A model generated the notes under the pieces. That model saw nothing but the letters and a program-made list of their open reading frames with translations. It was not told where the DNA came from and searched no databases. A DNA stretch of 11,530 bases from the NCBI GenBank assembly GCA_049509675.1, contig JBEKZQ010000187.1, positions 1-11,530 on the forward strand. The letters run 5' to 3'. The first letter of the stretch is position 1; every line of letters starts with the position of its first letter. The position numbers and the translations under genes are program-made. This DNA is from JBEKZQ01 sp049509675 (GTDB taxonomy: Bacteria; Planctomycetota; Planctomycetia; Pirellulales; Thermoguttaceae). This document shows, in pieces, positions 1 through 5,814 of this stretch.

Positions 1-96
1 CCGCTTCGAGCCGCGGCGCGTGAAACGCCGCCCCAAACACTATAAGCCTCTGCAAAAACACCGACGCCTTTACACAAGTCGCGATGAACAAAGCAG

Positions 97-582
97 TTAG
101 CAAAGTTCAAGTGCCATTCGGGCATCCACCCATTTCTTGTGGCACAGGTCCCACCAAGCGTTTTCGTAGTAGAGCGTAACACCGAGCCAGCGTTTCAGCG
201 AATCTTCCAGCCGTGCATAGCTCTTGCCCTCTTCCCGCCAGCCCAGCAGATGAACCAACTGGTAGCGGCTGAATTGCACTTGCCGGCTGGCAAAATCGTC
301 GGCCTTGCTCAACTGCACTAAACCCAAAATCACTTCATCGTCCAACGCGGTCGGCAGTCCGAACTTGTCGGAAGCGGAAATCGTCAGCCGCCGGGTGACA
401 GGTTGCCGTCGGCCTTTGTCAAAGATGCAATCCTCAAAAACAAGGGTCTTGCAGCCGTGCGGCACGCGATTGGCCAGGGTGGTCAACGGGAACTCCGCCA
501 GATTCATCTCGTCTTTGCCCATTCCAATCAGATGAGCTTGTCGGCCAGAAGTTTCCTTCAAGCCGGTGTTTTCTTCCTTCAT
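97..582 (-). CDS. Truncated RepA-like plasmid replication initiator (RPA family)
   Basis: A 161-residue product. From about residue 25 it carries the core of planctomycete 'replication initiator protein A' proteins: DEMNLAEFPL, then a KFGLPTALDDEV segment (about 74-85), SRYQLVHLLGW (about 105-115), GKSYARLEDSLKRWLG (about 119-134) and YYENAWWD (138-145). Family members bind plasmid or element origins and start replication; they are usually well over 300 residues, so this reading frame lacks the C-terminal half. The frame stops soon after WVDA. Removing one base from the GGG run at 120-122 would continue as DAEWHL, resembling the family's W-V-x-x-G-F-H-L, and that frame stays open to position 1. 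A frameshifted or decaying gene is therefore likely. The ATG at 582 follows a purine-rich GAGGGG stretch. Family assignment is from remembered motifs, fairly sure; functionality is doubtful. Confidence 0.7.
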   Translation of the reverse strand: MKEENTGLKETSGRQAHLIGMGKDEMNLAEFPLTTLANRVPHGCKTLVFEDCIFDKGRRQPVTRRLTISASDKFGLPTALDDEVILGLVQLSKADDFASRQVQFSRYQLVHLLGWREEGKSYARLEDSLKRWLGVTLYYENAWWDLCHKKWVDARMALELC

Positions 583-595
583 TTCCCCTCTGCCT

Positions 596-637
596 ACAAA
601 GGCAACAACACGAAGTCGCTCCGTTGTTGCTGTTTGT
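596..637. repeat. Imperfect inverted repeat upstream of the RepA-like gene
   Basis: GCAACAAC (602-609) and GTTGTTGC (623-630) are a perfect 8-bp inverted pair around a 13-nt loop. It extends through a small bulge to ACAAA (596-600) and TTTGT (633-637), giving 13 paired positions. It lies 14 bp upstream of the initiator start codon, so it could be an operator or origin-type site bound by the initiator, or a leader hairpin in its mRNA. The structure is visible; the role is inferred. Confidence 0.55.
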
Positions 638-738
638 AATTAGTTTAATAACAAGAAGTTCAGCCGCCGACAATCGAGTAATTTCGCGTCCCTTACGCCG
701 GACGATCCTGTCCCAAGTCCCGGTACGGAACCCCGAAT

Positions 739-804
739 CCTGCCCCGGTTCCCGGTACAACCTGCCCCGGTTCCCGGCAATTCCCTGTTTCGATTCCCGG
801 TGTT
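739..804. repeat. 22-bp tandem repeat, about three units
   Basis: Units at 739-760 and 761-782 share their first 17 bases, CCTGCCCCGGTTCCCGG, and then diverge. A third, decayed unit lies at about 783-804 and keeps CCTG and ATTCCCGGT-like parts. A related TCCCGGTACGG stretch precedes them at about 718-728. The array is too short and irregular for a CRISPR, and no cas gene is present. Confidence 0.6.
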
Positions 805-895
805 GAACATGTTGCGTTTTCGGCAAACGGCGGTCCCACAATGCCGAATTTGCCGGGGAACCCCGAATCTCTTCTCCATTCGCGGGATAACCGCC

Positions 896-963
896 CCCGC
901 GAAAGACGCTCGACATAGCTCGCGGGCCGACACGGATCGGCCCAGGGTTTTGTACTGCTGGTC
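896..963 (+). repeat. 68-bp dispersed repeat, copy A
   Basis: It matches 4754-4821 at 64 of 68 positions with no gap; all four differences are transitions. It contains CCCGCGA (896-902) pairing with TCGCGGG (920-926), and GGCCGA (925-930) pairing with TCGGCC (937-942), two overlapping possible hairpins. It starts 34 bp past the kinase stop codon, so it may act as a 3'-end structure for that transcript. Size, hairpins and 3' location resemble REP-like palindromic elements, which is an inference. Confidence 0.85.
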
Positions 964-997
964 TTTCTTGCTGAGAAGACGAGAACCGGGAGAAGAC

Positions 998-3925
998 CTA
1001 CTTCTTCTTCGACTTGTCCAACTCGGCCTGAATGGCGGGATCGACCGCGATCTTGCAGTTGGGCAACGCGGCTTGGAGTTTGGCGACACCGGCTGCGGTG
1101 ACCTCGGTCTTGATAAGGTGGAGCTCGATAAGATCTGAGAGACCGCGGAGGTGTTCCAGTCCCTGATCGCTCACCTTGGTCTCGGACAGCAACAGTCTTC
1201 TGAGGTTCTTCAGTCCCCTTAGCTGTTCCAATCCCGCATCGGTCACCTCAGCCCCAGTGAGGTCTAGCTCTCGGAGCGTCGTCAGGCGTGCAATCGCCTT
1301 CAAATGTTCATTGTCGGGACAGGTGTTGATAGCATTAAGGTGCTGGAGGCTCTTCAGTCCGGCGAGAAAGTTACCAAGGCTCGCTGTTCCAGGGGTAAGT
1401 TGAACTCCCCAAATTGTTAATGCCTGCAATTTCGAAAGGGGCCCAAGCCGCTCCAAGCCGCGGTCCGTAACCTTCGTGTTACCAACGTCAAGCTCGATCC
1501 AGTCGGACTTGTAGTCCAGGTGACTGAGCCCTTCGTCGGTAATTGAGCATGAACCCATATATAGATATTGAAGACAGGGGTGGCCTTTCAGACTCATAAG
1601 CCCCTTGTCGGTCACAAGCGTGTTGTGGATGTAAAGGTGATGCAGTGACGGAAGGGCTGCAGCGGATGCCAGCCCCGCATCATCCAGTTTCGTGTGTCCC
1701 AAACTAAGGTCTCCCAGCGGCACGTTGGCTAACGTGGAAAGTGTTCTGCCAGTGATGCGTGTCTCTTGGGCCTCTATGCTCTGTAGTTTCTTCATTCCCG
1801 CAAGGCAACGAATCCCCTCGTCAGTGATCTGCGTGCCAATGATGTTCAAATGCTCAAGGCTGGGGAGTGGACCAAGGGCAAGCAGACCTGAATCGGTGAT
1901 CGCGGTGCCTTGGAGCGTCAATACCCGCAATGACCTTAAGCCAGCCAGGCAACGGACTCCTTCGTCGTTGACATCCGGTTTGTCTAGGAAAACCGCTTCC
2001 GTCACTTCCAGCTTCCCAGGCGGCAAGTCACCGATTTTTGCGATTGAGGACTGCTCGATGCCATCTGCTTTGACCGTAACGACACCGCCGCTCCGCAACA
2101 CCCACTCCGCCGCACGGCGGTCGGGATCGGTGGCCTGCGTTGCGAGCTTGCTGGCTTCTGGTTCGCCGCTCAACGTGTGCGGTAGTTCCAGCACCGCCTT
2201 GATGGTTTCCGTGCCACCGGAGGCAATCGAGACATCCTTGGCAAACATCTCGACTCCGTCTTTCTGGACCCGCAGCCGGTGCTTTCCCGGATCGACGGCG
2301 ATCGTCAAGGTGCCTTTCTCCCCCTTCCGCTCAATCTGCACTTTGCCTTCGTCGTTCAGAACCTGCACCGTCACGTCCGGATCGCTCACCTCAACGATCA
2401 GTGTTCCATCCTTGGTCCGCAGCTTGAAGATCACGCCGAGTAAGACCAAGATGAAGGCCAAGCCTAAGGCGACTCCAATCCCGATCTTCTGCCGCTTGCC
2501 GAGTTGCTTCAGCCATTTCTTGGCGGGAGGCTTGGGAGCTATCGACCGATAATCCCTGGCTGCCGCCGCTATTTCTTCCAGTGGATCGGCAGGAATCTGC
2601 TCCGACGAGGTTTCGATGTCGCCTTGACGAAGACTGAAGGTCTCGGCCACGTCGCCCGGGGCGGCCTGAGTAATGACCGGGGCTGGCGTCTTGGGCAGAG
2701 CACAACCTTGTAATTGGGCGATAACCTCGCCCATCGACGCCTGCCGGTCCTGCGGCTTCTTCGCCAGCATCTTCACAAAGACCGCGTCCAGGGATTCTGG
2801 CACGTCCGGCCGCAGTGTACGCAACGACGGCACCGGCTGCTCCCGGTGGGCAACGATCTTCTGGCCAACCGTCTCGCCGGTAAATGGGCCTCGGCCGGCC
2901 AGCAAGTAATGGAGTGTGCAGCCCAGGCTGTAGATGTCCGAGCGGGCGTCGGCACGGTGTGTGTCCATCGCCTGCTCCGGGGCCATGTAGTCCAGCGTGC
3001 CCATGACCTGCCCATCGCGGGTCAGGCCCTCGTCGATCGCCCCCGCCGTGCCGTCCACGCGAGCCAGTCCCATGTCGAGAATCTTCACGGTGCCCTTCCT
3101 GTCTACCAGCAGGTTCGCCGGCTTGATGTCCCGGTGGATCACGCCCTCACCGTGGGCATATTCCAGTCCCTTGGCCGCCTGGACGATGTAATCCACGGCC
3201 GTAGCGACCGGGAGCGGCCCTTGCTGCTTGACGATGGAGGCAAGATCCTGGCCTTCAACGTATTCCATGACCAGGAAATGTACGCCGTTGTGTTCGTCCG
3301 CATCGTAGGCCGTGACGATGTTGGGATGGGAGAGCCTGGCGGCCGCCTTGACTTCCCGCTCAAAGCGTTTCACCGCCTCGGGGGACTTCATGGCCGACGA
3401 AGGCAACATCTTGATAGCGACGAGCCGGTCCATCTTCCGGTGCCGAGCCTTGTAGACCGCCCCCATCCCCCCCTTGCCGATCGTATCCTGGACCACGTAG
3501 TTGCCGACGACCAGCCCGCGGGTCTTGCCCTGGAAGATGGCCTGGGCCTGGAACTTGGTGAGCCGGCCCTGCCTGAACATCTCCCGAGCGAGTGTCTCGG
3601 CATCCGCCGGGCGTTTCTCGGCCGGCAGGGCCGTCAAGAAGGTTTGCACTTCCGCATGGGTCATCAGGCCGCTGCCGGAGAGCGTCTCGATGAAGGCGTC
3701 CAGGGTAGGCTTCTTGACCTTTTGGCGGTACTCGGCGTCGATCGACTCCAGTTCCCGCCGCAGTTCGCTCCGCTGGGGTTCGGACACGTCGCCCAGAAAC
3801 TCCTCAATCCGTGGCGGTTTGCCGGTCTTCCATGCTGCCTCGAACCGCCGACAGATTTTGTCGATCTCGACGAGTTGCGATACGGGTAACGCGGGGTCGG
3901 GAGGGTTGGCCTTCTGATTCATCAT
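998..3925 (-). CDS. Transmembrane Ser/Thr protein kinase with C-terminal leucine-rich repeats
   Basis: About 975 residues. An N-terminal helical region (about 1-140) precedes a Hanks-type kinase domain (about 142-410). It shows the glycine loop IGKGGMGAVY (149-158), VAIK lysine 172, catalytic HRDIKPAN (264-271), DMG in place of DFG (284-286) and APEQ (315-318). A juxtamembrane linker leads to one membrane helix (about 481-501), then a PEGA-like beta segment (about 508-580), then about a dozen repeats of the T-x-I/V-T-D-x-G-L type (about 650-965). The expected topology is a cytoplasmic kinase with an external LRR sensor. All catalytic residues are present, so it should be active. The start is set at the ATG pair at 3925/3922; a longer frame from 3991 would run through the promoter region. 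It is divergent from the ECF sigma factor at 4107, a pairing known for planctomycete kinases, and likely regulates it. Confidence 0.9.
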   Translation of the reverse strand: MMNQKANPPDPALPVSQLVEIDKICRRFEAAWKTGKPPRIEEFLGDVSEPQRSELRRELESIDAEYRQKVKKPTLDAFIETLSGSGLMTHAEVQTFLTALPAEKRPADAETLAREMFRQGRLTKFQAQAIFQGKTRGLVVGNYVVQDTIGKGGMGAVYKARHRKMDRLVAIKMLPSSAMKSPEAVKRFEREVKAAARLSHPNIVTAYDADEHNGVHFLVMEYVEGQDLASIVKQQGPLPVATAVDYIVQAAKGLEYAHGEGVIHRDIKPANLLVDRKGTVKILDMGLARVDGTAGAIDEGLTRDGQVMGTLDYMAPEQAMDTHRADARSDIYSLGCTLHYLLAGRGPFTGETVGQKIVAHREQPVPSLRTLRPDVPESLDAVFVKMLAKKPQDRQASMGEVIAQLQGCALPKTPAPVITQAAPGDVAETFSLRQGDIETSSEQIPADPLEEIAAAARDYRSIAPKPPAKKWLKQLGKRQKIGIGVALGLAFILVLLGVIFKLRTKDGTLIVEVSDPDVTVQVLNDEGKVQIERKGEKGTLTIAVDPGKHRLRVQKDGVEMFAKDVSIASGGTETIKAVLELPHTLSGEPEASKLATQATDPDRRAAEWVLRSGGVVTVKADGIEQSSIAKIGDLPPGKLEVTEAVFLDKPDVNDEGVRCLAGLRSLRVLTLQGTAITDSGLLALGPLPSLEHLNIIGTQITDEGIRCLAGMKKLQSIEAQETRITGRTLSTLANVPLGDLSLGHTKLDDAGLASAAALPSLHHLYIHNTLVTDKGLMSLKGHPCLQYLYMGSCSITDEGLSHLDYKSDWIELDVGNTKVTDRGLERLGPLSKLQALTIWGVQLTPGTASLGNFLAGLKSLQHLNAINTCPDNEHLKAIARLTTLRELDLTGAEVTDAGLEQLRGLKNLRRLLLSETKVSDQGLEHLRGLSDLIELHLIKTEVTAAGVAKLQAALPNCKIAVDPAIQAELDKSKKK

Positions 3926-4106
3926 ACGTCCCAATCGGTGGGGGATGGTTCTCTTCCGCAGTGGGCGAATTCCGATTATTATAGCTACCATTGTAAGGTA
4001 TTGCGTGGCGGGGAGTTACAATCGGACGCCGTTTGTCCTTCTACTGTCTCTACCGACAATCGTGCTCCGAACCCTTCAAAAATTCCTCGCCAGGGGATTA
4101 TTTGCC
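3926..4106. promoter_or_regulatory. Divergent kinase/sigma promoter region with inverted repeats
   Basis: This 181-bp region must hold both promoters. On the minus strand TATAAT at 3983-3978 is a perfect -10 element 53 bp upstream of the kinase start, but no good -35 element is placed for it. ATTGTAA (3990-3996) and TTACAAT (4016-4022) form a 7-bp inverted pair 19 bp apart; TCCGATT (3971-3977) and AATCGGA (4020-4026) form another that overlaps it. These are candidate operator halves. No sigma-like promoter is obvious on the plus strand, which would fit an ECF-type promoter that I cannot identify. Confidence 0.4.
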
Positions 4107-4721
4107 ATGGCCGCCGAAAACCCGCCGTCTGTCAGCCAATGGATCATCGGTGCGAAAGACGGCCAGTCGCAGGCCATCCACGCCTTATGGGGGAGATATT
4201 TTGAGCGGCTGGTCCGTCTGGCACGGCAACGGCTGGCGGCACTGCCACGCCGCATGGCCGACGAGGAAGACCTAGCCCTGAGTGCCTTCGCCTCATTCTG
4301 CCATGCCGCTACGGAAGGGCGTTTCCCGGACCTGGCCGACCGCGACGACCTGTGGCAACTGCTGATCACTATCACAGCCCAAAAGGCAATCGACCAGGCC
4401 CGGCACGACGGCCGTGCCAAGCGGGGCGGCGGGCGGGTCCGCGGTGAGTCGGCCTTGGCCTTCGGCGATCCGGCAGACACGAGTCACGGCCTGGCCGAGG
4501 TCGTAGGCGATAGTCCTACCCCCGAGTTCGCGGCGATCATGGCGGAAGAGTGCTCCCTCTTGCTCGCCAGTCTGGATGAAGAACTTCAGCAGGTTGCTTT
4601 GGCGAAGATGGAGAACTACACCAATCAAGAAATTGCCGAACGGCTCGACTGCTCGATCAGCACGGTCGAGCGAAGCCTGCGGCTCATCCGCAAAATCTGG
4701 CAACGCGAAAGGGGAGAGTAA
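4107..4721 (+). CDS. ECF-type RNA polymerase sigma factor (sigma-70 family)
   Basis: A 204-residue product. The N-terminal half (about 10-110) matches sigma region 2: WIIGAKDGQSQAIHALWGRYF, a DEEDLALSAFASF stretch like the family's conserved D-V-x-Q-x-x-F, then DLWQLLITITAQKAIDQAR. The C-terminal part (about 148-200) is region 4 with a helix-turn-helix, NYTNQEIAERLDCSISTVER. Region 3 is absent, as in ECF factors, and the long loop with GGGRVRG is common in planctomycete ECFs. The start at 4107 has AGGGG at 4092-4096; the frame is open upstream to 3945 but that extension is unlike any sigma factor. Divergent from the LRR kinase, it probably takes its signal from it, perhaps by phosphorylation as proposed for kinase-linked ECFs; no anti-sigma gene is visible. 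Copy B of the 68-bp repeat follows. Confidence 0.88.
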   Translation: MAAENPPSVSQWIIGAKDGQSQAIHALWGRYFERLVRLARQRLAALPRRMADEEDLALSAFASFCHAATEGRFPDLADRDDLWQLLITITAQKAIDQARHDGRAKRGGGRVRGESALAFGDPADTSHGLAEVVGDSPTPEFAAIMAEECSLLLASLDEELQQVALAKMENYTNQEIAERLDCSISTVERSLRLIRKIWQRERGE

Positions 4722-4753
4722 GCCGCGTTTCTCCATTTCACGGCTGGCCGGCA

Positions 4754-4821
4754 CCCGCGAAAGACGCTCGGCATAGCTCGCGGGCCGACACAGATCGGCC
4801 CAGGGTTTCGCACTGCTGGTC
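4754..4821 (+). repeat. 68-bp dispersed repeat, copy B
   Basis: This is the partner of 896-963, with differences only at four transition positions. The paired segments CCCGCGA (4754-4760)/TCGCGGG (4778-4784) and GGCCGA (4783-4788)/TCGGCC (4795-4800) are all intact. It starts 32 bp after the sigma stop codon. Both copies also have CTCCATT about 16 bp upstream (874-880 and 4731-4737), so the original repeat may have been longer. Confidence 0.85.
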
Positions 4822-4953
4822 ATGTAAGAACTGAACACTTTAGCTTTAGAAATCGGGAACTTCCATCGCGAAATCAAAGCCAAGAACGCGATAAGCAACC
4901 GGTACTGCCGACGCTGCCATAACGGAAATGAACGGCACACGATGGAGGCATTT

Positions 4954-5223
4954 ATGACAGAGAACCCTACAAGACCCGTCTTCAAACTTCGCTACGGCAA
5001 CGTCGCGGCGGCCGTCTGGCTCCGCAATACTTCGTCGGCCGGCTACTTCTACGACACGACCTTCACCAGGGTCTTTCGCCGGGACGACGGGAATTGGGGC
5101 GATTCCACTTCGTTTGAAGACCGGGACTTGCCCAATCTTGCCAAGGCCGCAGCCGACGTCCACACCTGGATCTACCAGCAGAAAGCGAACGCCGTGACGG
5201 TCAGTGGCAGCGAAACCGAGTAG
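4954..5223 (+). CDS. Small protein of unknown function
   Basis: About 89 residues, beginning MTENPTRPVFKLRYGN. The start at 4954 is preferred over the in-frame ATG at 4942 because GGAGG at 4944-4948 lies 5 bp before it. The pattern is a beta-rich first half (FKLRYGNVAAAVWLRN, then YFYDTTFTRVFRRDDGNW) followed by a helix (DLPNLAKAAADVHTWIYQQ). It resembles small hypothetical proteins I recall from planctomycete mobile and plasmid-like regions, with a G-N-x-x-A-x-V-W start and an L-x-x-x-A-x-x-x-H-x-W-I end. No function is known to me. It has no signal peptide or membrane segment. It stands alone on the plus strand, 132 bp after the repeat. Confidence 0.72.
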   Translation: MTENPTRPVFKLRYGNVAAAVWLRNTSSAGYFYDTTFTRVFRRDDGNWGDSTSFEDRDLPNLAKAAADVHTWIYQQKANAVTVSGSETE

Positions 5224-5571
5224 CCTTCAGCTTTCGGTTGAACTGCGGCGACTGGCTGCCCCACCGGCCGAAATGCCGCAGCCGACCGAGCAGTCGCCCG
5301 TTTTAGGTCGCCGTAAAACGCCGTCACAAAATCTTTGTGTAGCGTTTCCGGCCGTGCTACCATCGGCCATGATCGCACCAATGCTCGAAGAGAACAACCG
5401 GATTCAGCATGCCTTCCCGGATACCACGCTTGCCCAACGTCGCGACTCCTATCCGCCGCTTTCAATCGCATCAGCACGAGACCCGCCGGTCACCAGGGCT
5501 TGACCTTTTCGTCCGAGGGCGCATTCGTACCGAATGCGTCCCTTGCTGGCCCTCTGAATCAAGATGCCGCC
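5224..5571. other. 348-bp spacer between convergent small genes
   Basis: It separates the stop codons of the 89-residue (plus) and 64-residue (minus) genes. It holds a short palindrome CACAAA-ATC-TTTGTG (5325-5339) and an 11-bp hairpin at 5517-5541. There is a weak promoter-like pair, TTGTGT (5335-5340) and TACCAT (5358-5363) 17 bp apart, just before a 44-codon frame at 5369-5503 that I do not trust as a gene. Nothing else is recognisable. Confidence 0.5.
5517..5541. terminator. Hairpin between convergent genes, possible terminator
   Basis: GGGCGCATTCG (5517-5527) pairs with CGAATGCGTCC (5531-5541) around a TAC loop, 11 pairs with one G-T. It begins 30 bp past the stop codon of the 64-residue gene, a position suited to ending that transcript. 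Neither strand has a clear T-run after it, so a classical intrinsic terminator is not certain. Confidence 0.4.
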
Positions 5572-5766
5572 TTACTCTTCCGCCATGTCGGCGACGTAAT
5601 ACAGCATCGCCCCGATCAGCTTGTAGGGAACCGTGCCGCCGTCCACCATAGCCTTCGCCGCTTCGACAATCGCCTTCTCGTCCGTTGACACGAATAGGAG
5701 GTTGCCCTCCGAGTGTTCCACTTCCTTGGCCAAATCCCGTAGTCGCTCCACCAACTCTTGATTCAT
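5572..5766 (-). CDS. Small acidic protein of unknown function next to the integrase
   Basis: 64 residues, starting MNQELVERLRDLAKEVEHSE. The ATG at 5766 has AGGAGAG at 5777-5771 directly upstream. A longer frame begins at a GTG (5808) but has no such site. It is mostly helical and acidic, with a middle segment NLLFVSTDEKAIVEAAKAMV and a hydrophobic end KLIGAMLYYVADMAEE. It has no helix-turn-helix and is not a recognisable excisionase. It follows the integrase stop codon by 48 bp on the same strand, so the two may be co-transcribed and it may be an accessory element gene. The function is unknown. Confidence 0.65.
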   Translation of the reverse strand: MNQELVERLRDLAKEVEHSEGNLLFVSTDEKAIVEAAKAMVDGGTVPYKLIGAMLYYVADMAEE

Positions 5767-5814
5767 AAAACTCTCCTGCGTCGAAACGTAATACTCTTGT
5801 GCCTCCACGATGCC

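Larger units (their letters stand above)
583..997. other. 415-bp gene-free, repeat-rich spacer
   Basis: No convincing gene lies between the initiator and the kinase stop codon; reading frames here are short and of skewed composition. The spacer holds the inverted repeat at 596-637, a degenerate 22-bp tandem repeat (739-804), a 13-base word GGAACCCCGAATC present twice (727-739 and 857-869), and copy A of the 68-bp dispersed repeat (896-963). It looks like accumulated repeat debris on a mobile segment. Confidence 0.6.

Noticed and set aside
11..31. Short hairpin GCGGCG/CGCCGC at the left edge
   Set aside because: Only 6 bp in GC-rich sequence with no T-run; not distinguishable from chance.
739..804. 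CRISPR-like array
   Set aside because: Units abut without spacers, only about three degenerate copies exist, and no cas gene is present.
640..1089. Minus-strand frame across the 68-bp repeat (149 codons)
   Set aside because: It overlaps the kinase 3' end and tandem repeats; the coding-like look comes from a dispersed repeat, not a conserved protein.
1692..2552. Plus-strand open frame (286 codons) opposite the kinase linker and LRR start
   Set aside because: Ser/Pro-rich shadow; the minus strand here encodes the transmembrane and PEGA-like segments in a consistent protein.
2714..3889. Long plus-strand open frame (391 codons) opposite the kinase
   Set aside because: It is antisense to the conserved kinase domain; its protein is rich in Arg, His and Gly with no domain pattern, typical of a shadow in GC-rich sequence.
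3945..4106. N-terminal extension of the sigma factor from an upstream start
   Set aside because: The added residues are hydrophobic and unlike sigma region 2, while AGGGG before the ATG at 4107 and the family's normal N-terminus support the shorter form.
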